Origin: Leclercia adecarboxylata | GTDB lineage: Bacteria; Pseudomonadota; Gammaproteobacteria; Enterobacterales; Enterobacteriaceae | Reading direction: 5' to 3' | Length of the DNA stretch: 64,000 nt | NCBI RefSeq assembly: GCF_023639785.1 | Contig: NZ_CP098325.1 | Location: 2,604,001 to 2,668,000 of the forward strand | Part shown: piece by piece, positions 26,846 to 36,851 of the stretch | How the letters are laid out: each line of letters begins with the position of its first letter | How positions within the stretch are numbered: position 1 is the stretch's first letter | Made by a program: the position numbers and the translations under genes | The notes under the pieces: generated by a model | What the model was told of the DNA's origin: nothing | The model's database searches: none | The model's input: the letters and a program-made list of their open reading frames with translations, nothing else

Positions 26846-29114
26846 GCTGACCCTCCGTGGTAGCGGTCCCAAAACTGGGCGTGATAAAATTCTTACAGGA
26901 CCATACCTGCCGTCCCGACGCGATAAGGGTTTTCCCCCACAGGGTCAACGTGACGGGTGCCGTTGTGTCAATCGTTAAGAGATCGTTCTCTAAGGTGACG
27001 CGCAGGGTTGCGTTTCGCCAGCGCAGCGGGAAAGTAAGCCTGCGCCAGTGGGCAGGCAGTTTTGGCGCAAGGTGCAATTCACCTTCCACCATCTGCAGGC
27101 CGGCAAAACCCTGAATAACCCCGGACCAGATTGCCCCTGTCGCGGCAGCATGGATACCTTCATCACTGCTATGCGGATCGTCACCCAGGTCAATAGCGAT
27201 GCCGTCGCGCCAGAAGGCGTAAGCCCGCTCCGTATCGCCACAACGTGCAAAAACGATCCCGTGAATGGCTTTGCTCAGGGAAGAGTCGTGGATAGTACGC
27301 GGCTCGTAGAACGCCAGATTGGCGACGCACTGCTCCATCGTAAACCGTTCCGGTAACAGATAGTTGAGCATCACCACATCTGCCTGCTTCAGGATCTGCA
27401 TCTCGTTCACTTCTGCGCGTGAGTAGTCCAGCAGAATGGTCTGTTTACCCGCTTTTGCTTTATAGCGACTCAGGTCGATCGCCGGTTTCTCCATGAAGGT
27501 GTCATCCTGAGGCAGCACCCCCTCAGCATTTGCCTCCGGCAACCATAAGCGCGTCAGGAATGTGGTGGCGTTTTCCATAAAACGCTCATCCTTATGCCCG
27601 AACTGCGCCATGAACTGGTGCGCGCTCGCGACATTGTACCAGGCCAGATAGTTGGTATAGGCGTTGTTATTGACGTGCTCCGTATATTCATCCGGGCCAA
27701 TCACGTCATGGATTTCCAGGCGCCCGTTAACGTCCGTGGCGCGCGCCATCCAGAAGGATGCCGTTTCTATCAGCAGCGTCAGACCTTCGTTGCGCATAAA
27801 GGCATCGTCGTGTGTCGCCTGCCAGTAAGCCACAACGGCCCAGGCGATATCCGCCACGATGTGGTGCTCAGCCAGGGCGGAGGCCACCTTCTGACGCGTA
27901 CCGGTACGGATGTTGATCGCCGCGAATTCTGGCGTCTCTTCCTGGCCGCTTGCCGCACTTTCCCATGGGAACAGCGCCCCCGTCCAGCCGTTACGACGGG
28001 CCTTTTCCCGCGCCCCAGGCAGGTTTAACCAGCGATAGCGCAGCAGATTACGGGCCGTCTGCGGCCGGGTGAAAAGATGGAAAGGCAGCAGGAATATTTC
28101 GGTATCCCAGAAGACGTGCCCTTTATATCCTTCCCCGGTGAGCCCTTTGGCCGCGATACTGCTTCGCTCGTCATGGGCAGGTGTCATGGCGGTCAGATGC
28201 CAGACGGCATAGTCCAGCGCTATCTGATCTTTATCTTCCGCCGAAGCGACCTCCACCCGACTGTCGCGCCAGACCTTCTCCCAGGCGCAGGCAGTACGCG
28301 CAAGTAATGCGGCGTATCCCTGCTCTGCACAGGTTTGAAGTTCGGCCAGGGCATTGTGGGCGTAGGTTTCCGTAGTCATCCCTCGGTCGCGTCGATGACT
28401 CACCCACACGAGTTTTTCCAGCGTGACCCTTTCCCCCTGCGAGGCAGTCAGCGTATGGTGAACGGAGAGGCGACGATTTTTGGCGGTAAAGCAACTTTCG
28501 CTATCCGTGGAGAGACGACAACAGGCAGAGATCACCACCTCCGCGGCACGATCCTGGGTTTCATACACGCCCTGCAGGTAGTGCCGATCAAAAACCCTGA
28601 CCGAAACTTCGTCCAGATGCTGCCTGCCGCTATTAGTCTGGGTCGCATCGATACCGGTTTTTAAAACAATCTGTGACGATGCATCCAGCGGTGTAATCGA
28701 AAGCTGCATCGCCACCAACGGCAACGCGTCCAGCGACACAAAACGACGGCTTTCCAGACGATAGCGCTTCCCTTCGGCGGAGCGCCATACCACGCGGCGA
28801 CACAGCTCGCCGTTGGAAAAAGCCAGTTCACGATGCCAGCTCAGGATCTCCCCTGACAGCAGGGATAAATTTTCGCCATCCAGCTCAACATCAATACCGG
28901 TAATATCCGGAAGATTGACCAGCTCGCTGGCCTCGTTACGCCCAGCGCGATGATAAAGGCCCGCAAGATACATGCCCCGGGTTTGTTGGGTATAATCCTC
29001 TTCATGCGCGGCGCGAATGCCAATATAGCCATTACCGCAGGCCATGATGGAGCCGTATTTATTCAGGCTGTGTGGGCAAAATGCCGGATCGGTTAATACA
29101 GACAGGTTCAGCAT
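26835..29114 (-). CDS. ycjT: Kojibiose phosphorylase (GH65)
   Basis: The enzyme splits kojibiose (glucose-alpha-1,2-glucose) with phosphate to beta-glucose-1-phosphate and glucose, as shown for E. coli YcjT. The 759-residue protein has the GH65 layout: an N-terminal beta-sandwich, a helical linker and an (alpha/alpha)6 barrel with [11 protein letters not shown] and the catalytic acid in [12 protein letters not shown]. The stop codon lies within the start of ycjU, and the start overlaps the end of ycjS by seven bases, so the genes are translationally coupled. Confidence 0.94.
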   Translation of the reverse strand: MLNLSVLTDPAFCPHSLNKYGSIMACGNGYIGIRAAHEEDYTQQTRGMYLAGLYHRAGRNEASELVNLPDITGIDVELDGENLSLLSGEILSWHRELAFSNGELCRRVVWRSAEGKRYRLESRRFVSLDALPLVAMQLSITPLDASSQIVLKTGIDATQTNSGRQHLDEVSVRVFDRHYLQGVYETQDRAAEVVISACCRLSTDSESCFTAKNRRLSVHHTLTASQGERVTLEKLVWVSHRRDRGMTTETYAHNALAELQTCAEQGYAALLARTACAWEKVWRDSRVEVASAEDKDQIALDYAVWHLTAMTPAHDERSSIAAKGLTGEGYKGHVFWDTEIFLLPFHLFTRPQTARNLLRYRWLNLPGAREKARRNGWTGALFPWESAASGQEETPEFAAINIRTGTRQKVASALAEHHIVADIAWAVVAYWQATHDDAFMRNEGLTLLIETASFWMARATDVNGRLEIHDVIGPDEYTEHVNNNAYTNYLAWYNVASAHQFMAQFGHKDERFMENATTFLTRLWLPEANAEGVLPQDDTFMEKPAIDLSRYKAKAGKQTILLDYSRAEVNEMQILKQADVVMLNYLLPERFTMEQCVANLAFYEPRTIHDSSLSKAIHGIVFARCGDTERAYAFWRDGIAIDLGDDPHSSDEGIHAAATGAIWSGVIQGFAGLQMVEGELHLAPKLPAHWRRLTFPLRWRNATLRVTLENDLLTIDTTAPVTLTLWGKTLIASGRQVWSCKNFITPSFGTATTEGQHEA
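26858..26871. promoter_or_regulatory. Operator-like sequence before ycjU, second copy
   Basis: TGGTAGCGGTCCCA is identical to the 14-mer at the ycjM promoter and is an imperfect dyad around a central CG, as in LacI/GalR operators. On the minus strand 17 of 18 bases (TGGGACCGCTACCANGGA) match. It lies within the last codons of ycjT, 12 bases upstream of the ycjU start. Confidence 0.6.
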
Positions 29115-30163
29115 AACGTCACGCTTACCCCTTTTTCCGCTGATTCATAGAGCGCGGCCACTAATTGTTGGATCACCAGTCCCTGCTCAGCATCGGCGAT
29201 CATCACCGGCTCCCCCATCACATGGCGAACAAAGGACTCCATGCTGCGTAAATGCCGCTGGTCGTCAGCCTCTTCTCGCTGCGTAAGGGTGGATAAAATA
29301 CCGGCTTCGTCATTGTAGATATGCGCCGGAAACAGCGTGGCACCTGCTTTTTCTCCGCAGAACGAAACGTTCATAATGGACTGCTCGCGTATATTGAGCG
29401 CAAACGAGGTGTCCAGGCGCAGTATGCCGCCATTGCAAAATTCGATCGTGCCGAACAGGGCATCTTCGACGGTATATTGCTCAGGATCCCACTCACCGAA
29501 CTGGCCGCAATTTTTACGGGTTCCCAATTTTTGAAAGCTGTATGCCGTCACCCGTTTTACAGCCGGGAAGCCCAGGACATACATCGCGGCATCAAGCATA
29601 TGGATGCCGATATCGATGAGCGGCCCTCCGCCCTGCAGCGATTTGTTGGTAAATACGCCCCATCCAGGCACCCCGCAGCGGCGCAACGCCTGCGCCGTGG
29701 TGAAGTAGATTTCACCGAATGTTCCGTTCAGCACGGCTTCACGCAGCAGTTGCGTATCGAGCGCGAAACGGTGGTGAAAATCATATGCCAGCACTTTTCC
29801 CGCCTTGCGAGCCGCGACGCGCATCATATCGGCCTGTTGCGGCGTCATGGCGGGCGGTTTTTCACACATGACATGGCAGCCGGCCTCCAGCGCCGCCGTG
29901 ACATGTTCAAAATGAAAGCGGTTAGGTGAACAAACACTCACCACATCGGGTCTGACCGCCTGCAGCATCTCGTGCGCGTCCTGCCACGCCGAGGGGATCG
30001 CATGTCGTTGTGCAAACGCCTGAGCGTGTTCGAGGCGGCTGTCCATCACAGCCACCATTTGAACATCACTTCGCGTAGCGTAATACGAGGCATGCACTTT
30101 GTCCGCCACCTGCCCGGCACCGATGATGGCGACACGCAGCGGCGAAGGTGTTGAGGCACTCAT
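29108..30163 (-). CDS. ycjS: D-glucoside 3-dehydrogenase (Gfo/Idh/MocA family)
   Basis: This NAD-dependent oxidoreductase works with YcjQ and YcjR in converting D-gulosides to D-glucosides through 3-keto intermediates, as characterised in E. coli. It has a Rossmann motif VAIIGAGQVADKVH, the CEKPPAM motif typical of the family, and DIGIHMLDAAMYVLG with the catalytic DxxxH arrangement. The start at 30163 gives 351 residues, equal to E. coli, with AAGGA upstream. Starts at 30175 or 30184 are also open, and the true one is uncertain by up to seven codons. Confidence 0.9.
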   Translation of the reverse strand: MSASTPSPLRVAIIGAGQVADKVHASYYATRSDVQMVAVMDSRLEHAQAFAQRHAIPSAWQDAHEMLQAVRPDVVSVCSPNRFHFEHVTAALEAGCHVMCEKPPAMTPQQADMMRVAARKAGKVLAYDFHHRFALDTQLLREAVLNGTFGEIYFTTAQALRRCGVPGWGVFTNKSLQGGGPLIDIGIHMLDAAMYVLGFPAVKRVTAYSFQKLGTRKNCGQFGEWDPEQYTVEDALFGTIEFCNGGILRLDTSFALNIREQSIMNVSFCGEKAGATLFPAHIYNDEAGILSTLTQREEADDQRHLRSMESFVRHVMGEPVMIADAEQGLVIQQLVAALYESAEKGVSVTLC

Positions 30164-30177
30164 CACGCTCGTCATCC

Positions 30178-30966
30178 TTAGCATTCACGCAAATAAGTGA
30201 GTGAATCCCGATAAGCCTGCGCAGGATCGTCGGCACGAACGCGGCATTCATAGACCACATATCCCTGATAATTGTCAGCGCGAAGCTGATCGAACAGGAT
30301 AGAAAAATCCAGGCTACCGCTACCCGGCTGATAGCGATGGTTATCCGCGATATGCACATGCCCGAGCAGATCGCGATTCCGGTGCAGCGCATCCGTTATC
30401 GAATCTTCTTCAATGTTCATATGATAGAAATCGCCGATGATCTGCACATGCCTGAGAGCGTTCTCTTCGATATAACGACGCGCATCTGCTAGGGTATTGA
30501 TCATATGGTCCTGATAGCGGTTCAGCGGCTCCAGATAAACGGTAGTCCCGGTGCGCGCGGCCACCTCATCCAGCCAGCGCAGCGAGGCGCTCACCGCTTT
30601 GCGGTCGCCGTTGAGGCTGCGTGGTGAGGTCATTGGCGGCAGGCGGAAGGTAAACATCCCCCAGGCGGCAGGCACGATAATGCCCTTTCCACCCACTTCA
30701 GCGAGCGCGACGAGAATACGTTCAATCTGCTTCAGCCCGTTCAGGCGACGCTCTTCAATAAAGTCACCAATCCAGCCATCGTACCCGCCGCATGCGGTGG
30801 TAACGGGTAAGCCGGTGGCTTTAATAGCGGTTTTTACCTCATCGAGATTGTCTACCAGCAGTTTGCCGTCAATCTCATAACCATCAAACCCCATACTCTT
30901 GATGTACTGGAATTTTTCAAGAATATCGGTCGGAAAAAAGGCTTGATTTTGCGTTGCGATTTTCAT
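30178..30966 (-). CDS. ycjR: 3-dehydro-D-guloside 4-epimerase
   Basis: This TIM-barrel, metal-dependent epimerase of the AP-endonuclease-2/xylose-isomerase-like family inverts carbon 4 of 3-keto-D-gulosides in E. coli. The 262-residue protein matches E. coli YcjR in length. Metal-ligand motifs include VYLEPLNRY, IIGDFYHMNIEE, HIADNHR and a late VVYECR; the equivalent E. coli motif reads YEGR, so the glycine before the arginine is a cysteine here. It sits between ycjQ and ycjS, its pathway partners. Confidence 0.92.
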   Translation of the reverse strand: MKIATQNQAFFPTDILEKFQYIKSMGFDGYEIDGKLLVDNLDEVKTAIKATGLPVTTACGGYDGWIGDFIEERRLNGLKQIERILVALAEVGGKGIIVPAAWGMFTFRLPPMTSPRSLNGDRKAVSASLRWLDEVAARTGTTVYLEPLNRYQDHMINTLADARRYIEENALRHVQIIGDFYHMNIEEDSITDALHRNRDLLGHVHIADNHRYQPGSGSLDFSILFDQLRADNYQGYVVYECRVRADDPAQAYRDSLTYLREC

Positions 30967-30983
30967 TGGTTGCTCTCCTTAGC

Positions 30984-32036
30984 TCAGAAAGTGACGCCCA
31001 TTTTGATGCTCAGCTCCGGGTGGCGATCGACATATTGCATATAGCTTTCGGCACTGGTTAAGAACGTTACCACCGGGTCGATCAGATCCTCGCAGTTGAG
31101 GTAGCCATTCATCAGCAGTTCCCAGCAGGTCTCTTCGATACGCTTGCGGTTCCAGCGTGGATAATCCGGATTGGGTTCGCTGCAGGCGCGGGAGAAGACA
31201 ATCTTCGCGTTGTTGAAGTGTGCTTCCCGTCCGAGATTGAAACCTTCAGCAAAGGGTTTAGCGAAGGCGACATAGGAGATGGTTCCGCCGTAGGCCAGCC
31301 CACGCAGCGCAGACTGCAGCGCATCGGCAAAACCGCTGGTTTCGATAATCACGTCGGCACCCTGTTTACCGGTTAATTTTTTGATCTCCATGCCAACATC
31401 GTTATCCATCGGGTTCAGGCAATAATCCGCTCCGTGACGTCGAGCGATATCACAGCGGTGCGAGATAGGATCGACCCCAATGACTACCGAAGCCCCGGCT
31501 TTTTTCGCCAGTTGGACGGCAATCTGACCGATCGCGCCCAGACCTACCACCACCACGTAATCCCCTACGCGTACGTTGGCATCCCGAACACCACTCATGG
31601 CGAACTGCGCCGGGTCATAGCAGACGGCGTTTTTCCACGAGGCGCCCTCAGGCATTTTGCGCAGTTTGTAGTTATTGACGGCATTGACGATCACCGTCTC
31701 CTGTAGCGGCCCGTAGCAGCAGACGCTGTCGCCGATTCGGTAGTCCGTGACATCAGCGCCGCATTCGACAATTTCGCCCACGATCATATTGCCCAACTGG
31801 AACTTACCGAATTCGATTCCGCGCGCCGTCCCTTCCTCACGCGGGGTAAACATCTGCCACTCCGCGTTAAACTCTTCATCGATAAAGGGGCTCGCCGCGC
31901 GAAAATCCACCACTTCGGTGCCGTGTTTCGGCGCACCATACCGGACGCGAATTTTTACTTCGTTTACGGCAACCGGACGATCTTCGTACTCCACCAGCGC
32001 CGCCACGCGAGGCGCTGTTGCAACTAACTTCTTCAT
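30984..32036 (-). CDS. ycjQ: D-guloside 3-dehydrogenase (zinc-type alcohol dehydrogenase family)
   Basis: This medium-chain dehydrogenase oxidises or reduces carbon 3 of D-gulosides, partnering YcjR and YcjS. The 350-residue protein has the cofactor motif VVGLGAIGQIAVQLAK, the substrate-side stretch KHGTEVVDFRAASPF and DPVVTFLTSAESYMQYVD. The start at 32036 (MKKLVATAPRVAAL) equals the E. coli start; 15 extra upstream residues are open but overlap ycjP. It lies 28 bases after ycjP. Confidence 0.92.
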   Translation of the reverse strand: MKKLVATAPRVAALVEYEDRPVAVNEVKIRVRYGAPKHGTEVVDFRAASPFIDEEFNAEWQMFTPREEGTARGIEFGKFQLGNMIVGEIVECGADVTDYRIGDSVCCYGPLQETVIVNAVNNYKLRKMPEGASWKNAVCYDPAQFAMSGVRDANVRVGDYVVVVGLGAIGQIAVQLAKKAGASVVIGVDPISHRCDIARRHGADYCLNPMDNDVGMEIKKLTGKQGADVIIETSGFADALQSALRGLAYGGTISYVAFAKPFAEGFNLGREAHFNNAKIVFSRACSEPNPDYPRWNRKRIEETCWELLMNGYLNCEDLIDPVVTFLTSAESYMQYVDRHPELSIKMGVTF

Positions 32037-32064
32037 GACAAACTCCTTGTTAAAATCGGCCGCC

Positions 32065-32907
32065 TTAGCCCTTAACGCCACCGGCGGTCAAACCACTTTT
32101 AATAAAACGTTCAGACAACGCATACATGATCACCACTGGCAGTGCTGTCACCAGCGATGCCGCCATCATGCGACCCCAGATATAATCCGGCGTACTGAAG
32201 AGCGTGTTCAGCCCCACCGGCAAGGTGAAGTTGCTGGCGCTGGAGAGGAAAATGGAGGCAAACAGGTAATCGTTCCACGCCACCATGAAGCAGTAGACAA
32301 AGACCGAGACCAGGCCGGAAATGGCCAGCGGCACGGTGATATGGAAGATGATTTGCAAGCGGTTGAGGCCGTCCATCATCGCGGCTTCTTCTATCTCATC
32401 CGGGATGGTGTCGAAATAGCTGCGCAGCATGAATACCGCGGTTGGCAACGTCTGGGTCACCATCGTGATGATGAGCGCCAGTTCAGTGTCATAAATGCCT
32501 AATGCTGTGATAATTTTGAACAGTGGCACAACCAACAAAATTCCCGAGAACATGTAGACGGTATAAAAGCTCGCGTTGATGGTTTCCCGGCCTTTGAAAC
32601 GCAGTTTGGACAGGGCATACGCGCCAAGCGTGCCGAGGAAAACGGCGATAATCGACGAGGTGAACGACACCACCATGCTGTTACGGAAGTAATCCACAAA
32701 CGGGAAGATCAGCGGATTAAAGATGTCGACGTAATGCTGCAGCGTCCATGCCTGCGGCAGAATGGTTGGGTGCAGCGATATCGCCTCCTTCGCACTCTTG
32801 AATGACGTCATCAGCATCACGAAGAACGGGAACAGCGTGATAATTAAAAACACCGCCAGTCCCAGATAAAAACCAATACGGCCCAGTACGCGTTTATTTG
32901 TTGCCAT
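32065..32907 (-). CDS. ycjP: YcjP, sugar ABC transporter permease (MalG type)
   Basis: This inner-membrane permease has six predicted helices and the binding-protein-dependent signature EEAAMMDGLNRLQIIFHITVP that contacts the ATPase. The 280-residue length equals E. coli YcjP. Its start overlaps the end of ycjO by 14 bases, so the two permease halves are made together. It should work with the YcjV ATPase and the YcjN binding protein, but YcjN is broken here. Confidence 0.94.
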   Translation of the reverse strand: MATNKRVLGRIGFYLGLAVFLIITLFPFFVMLMTSFKSAKEAISLHPTILPQAWTLQHYVDIFNPLIFPFVDYFRNSMVVSFTSSIIAVFLGTLGAYALSKLRFKGRETINASFYTVYMFSGILLVVPLFKIITALGIYDTELALIITMVTQTLPTAVFMLRSYFDTIPDEIEEAAMMDGLNRLQIIFHITVPLAISGLVSVFVYCFMVAWNDYLFASIFLSSASNFTLPVGLNTLFSTPDYIWGRMMAASLVTALPVVIMYALSERFIKSGLTAGGVKG

Positions 32908-33775
32908 TGAGGTTTACCCTTTTTCTGGTCAGCAGAATGACGGCAAAGATGATCACGAACAGCACCACAGAAATAGCGGCGGCTTTCCCCAGGTCGTTGA
33001 ATGCAAAAGCGGTTTTGTAGAGATAAACGCCCAGAATATCGACCTTAGTAGTCAGCAGATACACATCCGCAAACATGTAGAACATCCAGATGGTTCGCAG
33101 GGTGATAACCGTTGCCAGCACCGGCATAATCGCGGGCAGCGTGACGATGCGAAACCGCTGCCAGGCGTTGGCCCCGTCCATTTCCGCCGCTTCGTACAAC
33201 GACTTATCAATGGTCTGCAAAATCGCCAGGAACGAGATAAACGCGTATGGGAAGTAGCGCCAGATGGCGAACAGCACTACCAGGACAAAACTACTTCCAG
33301 GATTGTCGAACCATAGCGGGGCCTGGTCATAAAGATGCAGCAGATCCACGCCCAGATAGTTCACAATGCCGTAGCCGTTGTTGAACATGTATTTCCAGGC
33401 AAACACCAGCGAGATCGACGGCGTCACGTAGGAGAGGATCACCAGTGAACGCGCCGTTTTTCGCAGGCGAAACTCCCGGTTAAAGAAGATGGCAACGGCC
33501 AGCCCTAATCCGGTACTGCCCATTACCACCAGCGCCGTATACCAGAAGGTCATCCATAAGGAGTGCCAGAAGGCCGGGTCACTCAGGATCCGGATGTAGT
33601 TATCCAGCCCGACAAACACGGCGCTCACCCGTGGGTTTAATGGCAAGCGTAAGAAACTGATTTCGATGTTGGAAATCATCGGCCAGGCCACCAGGCCCCC
33701 CAGCAATATCAGGCTGGGGGCCAACAGCAGCATGGCGAAAGGCATATCTGAACGACCAGAAAACAACGTCTTCAT
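32894..33775 (-). CDS. ycjO: YcjO, sugar ABC transporter permease (MalF type)
   Basis: This 293-residue permease has about six membrane helices and the EAAEMDGANAWQRFRIVTLP loop recognised by the ATPase. It is the partner of YcjP. The gene lies 19 bases after the ycjN remnant and appears intact. The C-terminal sequence NLNGNK overlaps the ycjP start. Expected substrate is an alpha-glucoside handled by the downstream enzymes, by inference from the operon. Confidence 0.94.
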   Translation of the reverse strand: MKTLFSGRSDMPFAMLLLAPSLILLGGLVAWPMISNIEISFLRLPLNPRVSAVFVGLDNYIRILSDPAFWHSLWMTFWYTALVVMGSTGLGLAVAIFFNREFRLRKTARSLVILSYVTPSISLVFAWKYMFNNGYGIVNYLGVDLLHLYDQAPLWFDNPGSSFVLVVLFAIWRYFPYAFISFLAILQTIDKSLYEAAEMDGANAWQRFRIVTLPAIMPVLATVITLRTIWMFYMFADVYLLTTKVDILGVYLYKTAFAFNDLGKAAAISVVLFVIIFAVILLTRKRVNLNGNK

Positions 33776-33794
33776 AATTCCCTTCCGCGCGCGC

Positions 33795-35087
33795 CTATCG
33801 GTTTGAAATCAGGTCAGTCAGTCGTTTCTGGCTGTTGCTTAACGTTGCCCCAGGGTCTTGCTGACCCACCGTCACGTTATGCACCATAGAACTGATAATG
33901 CCCGAACCCGTTATATCTCCCATGCGGGTGAAGTTTTTGTCGCCCACGGAGCCAAAGACCTGGATATTCGGGAACTGCGAGATCAGCTCATAAGGCAACT
34001 GACCAAAGGCTTTAATCACCTCGTTGTTTTTCCAGGTTTCTGTGCCAACCACCCTCTTATTTACCGGCAGCGCTGCGCCAGGTGACATCATGACCCAGTC
34101 CGATGCGTTCTGAGCCTGCTCCATCCAGATAACAAATTTCTCTGCCGCTTTGGTCTCCTCTTCGGCCTGGCCAGTGGTGATGGTCAGCGACGTCACCATG
34201 CCGTAGACGGCAGAAGATTTTTCAGTTGGCACGACAAATCCCAGGTTGGCAGGGTTTCCGTCTTTATAGACCGCAGGAAGGATATAGGTGGAGTAAACGG
34301 CCATCGGTGCAGAGCCGTTCATAAAGGCATCTTTGATCTCCATAACATCGTTCGAACCCGGCATGGTCGTGGCCGCCAGCCGTTTATAGAATGTCAGCGC
34401 GTTGGCCATTTCCGGCGTATCGATTTCAACATTACCCTAGGCATCAAACACGTTTGCACCGCCCGAAAGGGCAAACTGTGAGAACGCTTGCTCCGTCATT
34501 ACGCTTTCCGCGGTGGGCAGAGCGATGCCGTAATGTTTTTTGGCCGGATCGTTAAGCGTCTGGCTGGCTTTCAGCAGTTGCTCCCAGTTTTGCGGCTCCT
34601 TAATGCCCGCAGCCGCAAGGACATCTTTGTGATACCAGACGCCGGACAGCCAGGCGCTGATGGGCACCCCCGTCCATGCTGCGCCGTCTTCGGTACGAAC
34701 GACGCGCAGAATGCCGTCGTAGAAGGTGTTTTCGCCCACGGCTTTAATGGCTTCGCCAATCGCCACGCGATCCAGCAACTGCTCCTTGTCCATGACCTTG
34801 GCGTAATCATGGCTGACTTCAATCACTTCCGGCAGCGCGCCGGTGCGGGCCAGTGTAATCACCTTGGTGTTGTAAGCGTCCTCCTCTACCGGGACCTGCT
34901 TCACCCTGATGGTGGGATTTTCTTTTTCGAATTTCTCAATCAGTTTCGTGATAACCGCCTGACGCTCCTGTTCCACCGACGAGTGCATGAACTCGATGGT
35001 GACTGCAGTTTTCTTGTCATCCTTGCAGCCTGACAACAGGGCGCACGAAACCAGTGCTGATACCAGCACAATCCTGGGCATTTTCAT
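33795..35087 (-). pseudogene. ycjN: ycjN, sugar-binding lipoprotein gene interrupted by an amber codon
   Basis: The reading frame is open from 35087 to a TAG at 34437-34439 (after 216 residues) and continues in the same frame to 33795. With one CAG-to-TAG change restored, the product would be a 430-residue extracellular solute-binding lipoprotein (signal peptide MKMPRIVLVSALVSCALLSGC, lipobox LSGC). The break reads GGANVFDA-stop-GNVEIDTPEMANAL, with no frameshift. A downstream ATG could start a 204-residue C-terminal fragment, but it would lack a signal. Either the transporter has lost its binding protein, an amber suppressor restores it, or the base at 34439 is a sequencing error. Confidence 0.88.
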
Positions 35088-35102
35088 TTTTAAGGTCCTT
35101 TT

Positions 35103-36800
35103 TTAGTTTTCTTTAATCCACATGACCTGCCATGGATTAAGGGTCAGAGTTGTACCATTAATATCATTTCCGGTGATCAACTCCTTACCGGTTTGAATGG
35201 CTGACTTAATGTTTTGATATTGGCTACTAAAGTTAAATAAAGCAGTAACCCGCTCGCCATTCTCCGCAATGCGAATAATTTTAAGCACCTGCTCACCTGA
35301 CATTTCAAAAATTGCCTCGCTGTTGGGGTGGAATGCTTTCTCAGCCCGACGCACCGCGATTAGCTCACTTAACGCATGATAAATTTTGTGTCGCAACGTT
35401 TTATTGTCAGCAAGTTCCTGCTCTATTTCCTCAGAAAAATACTTCTTACGGTTAATCGCGCGGTTATATCCAAGACGTGTAACCCCGTCATAATCATTAC
35501 GCGAACCAAGAATACTCTGAATATATATCGCCGGCACGCCCGGGAAGCTTAACAATACGGCATGCGCCAGAATAAACCTGACCACGCGCTCATTCTCGTC
35601 ACATGCCTTCGTGCTTAATGCATCGAGATAGGTCACGTTTATTTCATACGGGCTGCACGTGCCATCAGGATTATTTTTCCAGTTTACCAGGGCGCCTTCG
35701 TTCTGTAGCTTCTCTACCGGGGAGATGATTTCCGTCTCAGGTAAAATGCCGCGCAAAGGATTGAGGCCAATGCCGTCATGCGAAGCCAGAAAATTGAACC
35801 AGGTGGTTTTCCGCGAAGGCAGCTTCAGCGACGCTGCCCACTGACAGAGAGCCTGAACATTTTGACAATGAATTGCATTCAGCACGAGCGGAGGCAACGA
35901 GAACTGATAAACCATCTGCGCTTCATTTTCGCCATCGCCAAAGTAGGAAATATTATCTTTATGCGGAACATTCGTCTCGGTGATGAGCACTGTCCCCGGC
36001 GCTACTGCATCAGTAATGGCGCGGAAAAGCTGAATAAGCTGGTGGGTTTGCTCAAGGTGAATACAGCTTGTCCCGGGGATTTTCCACATAAACCCGACGG
36101 CATCCAGGCGAACGTAACTTGCCCCTTCAACAAGGTAATGAAGCAGTACGTCCACCATCGCGATCAACACCTCAGGAGAGGCGAAATTGAGATCGATTTG
36201 GTCCTCACTGAAGGTGGTCCACAGATGCCGTGTGCTGCCATCTTTAAGAGTGAAAGGCGTCAGCAGCGGCAATGCCCTGGGTCGCGTCACTGCCGATAAA
36301 TCAGTGTCAGGCTCAACGGAAATAAAAAAGTCTTCATAGCCAGCGACCTGGTTAATATAATTTTCAAACCATTGACTCCGGGCGGACATATGGTTGCAGA
36401 CAAAATCAAACATTAAATTAGTTGCCTGCTTTAATTCAGAAATGTCTTGCCACGCCCCGGTTTCAGGCGCGACTTCATGATAATCAATAACCGAAAATCC
36501 GTCATCAGAAGACCACGGATAAAAAGGTAAAAGATGAACATGAGAGAAAGTCCGTGAAAGCCACTCGTTATAAAAGCGCGTGAAAACGGGCAGCGCTTTC
36601 TCCCCTGTGGCAGAAAACTGATCGGCATAGGTAATCAGGACAACGTCTTTTTCATCCCAGACTGCTTTACGTTTTTCAGTTATAACAGAGCCAGCCCTGT
36701 CCATTTTCTCGAAAAGCATCTTAAAATGCGCTTCAGAAAACGATTCCCCGTAAACCAACTTGATTAAATTCTTAATTTTTGCGTTCACATTATTTTCCAT
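35103..36800 (-). CDS. ycjM: Glucosylglycerate/sucrose phosphorylase-type GH13 enzyme
   Basis: This GH13_18 phosphorylase corresponds to E. coli YcjM, described as a glucosylglycerate phosphorylase. It has the catalytic nucleophile in YVRLDAVGFMW, the acid/base in ITETNVPHKDN and the late ASHDGIGLNPLRG motif. The ATG at 36800 gives 565 residues. A GTG at 36788, with GGA seven bases upstream, aligns exactly with the E. coli N-terminus and is an equally good start. It is the first gene of the cluster, behind a clear sigma-70 promoter. Confidence 0.92.
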   Translation of the reverse strand: MENNVNAKIKNLIKLVYGESFSEAHFKMLFEKMDRAGSVITEKRKAVWDEKDVVLITYADQFSATGEKALPVFTRFYNEWLSRTFSHVHLLPFYPWSSDDGFSVIDYHEVAPETGAWQDISELKQATNLMFDFVCNHMSARSQWFENYINQVAGYEDFFISVEPDTDLSAVTRPRALPLLTPFTLKDGSTRHLWTTFSEDQIDLNFASPEVLIAMVDVLLHYLVEGASYVRLDAVGFMWKIPGTSCIHLEQTHQLIQLFRAITDAVAPGTVLITETNVPHKDNISYFGDGENEAQMVYQFSLPPLVLNAIHCQNVQALCQWAASLKLPSRKTTWFNFLASHDGIGLNPLRGILPETEIISPVEKLQNEGALVNWKNNPDGTCSPYEINVTYLDALSTKACDENERVVRFILAHAVLLSFPGVPAIYIQSILGSRNDYDGVTRLGYNRAINRKKYFSEEIEQELADNKTLRHKIYHALSELIAVRRAEKAFHPNSEAIFEMSGEQVLKIIRIAENGERVTALFNFSSQYQNIKSAIQTGKELITGNDINGTTLTLNPWQVMWIKEN

Positions 36801-36813
36801 GGTAGCGGTCCCA
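36800..36813. promoter_or_regulatory. Operator-like sequence at the ycjM promoter, first copy
   Basis: TGGTAGCGGTCCCA is an imperfect dyad (five of seven pairs) with a central CG, as LacI-family proteins prefer. It lies about +3 to +16 from the predicted start of transcription, the right place for repression. The same 14 bases recur at 26858. YcjW, encoded at the other end of the cluster, is the likely ligand. Confidence 0.68.
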
Positions 36814-36822
36814 CGAAGTGGC

Positions 36823-36851
36823 AATCTACTCCCATGAAAAATGTCTGTCAA
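36823..36851 (-). promoter_or_regulatory. Sigma-70 promoter of the ycjM operon
   Basis: On the minus strand a consensus TTGACA (36846-36851) is followed after exactly 17 bases by TAGATT (36823-36828). Transcription would start near 36816, just upstream of the operator-like dyad and ycjM. Confidence 0.75.

Noticed and set aside
33795..34409. Separate 204-codon gene after ycjN
   Set aside because: It is in the same frame as the upstream 216 codons and is the C-terminal half of the same binding protein, without signal peptide or own RBS, so it is treated as one interrupted gene.
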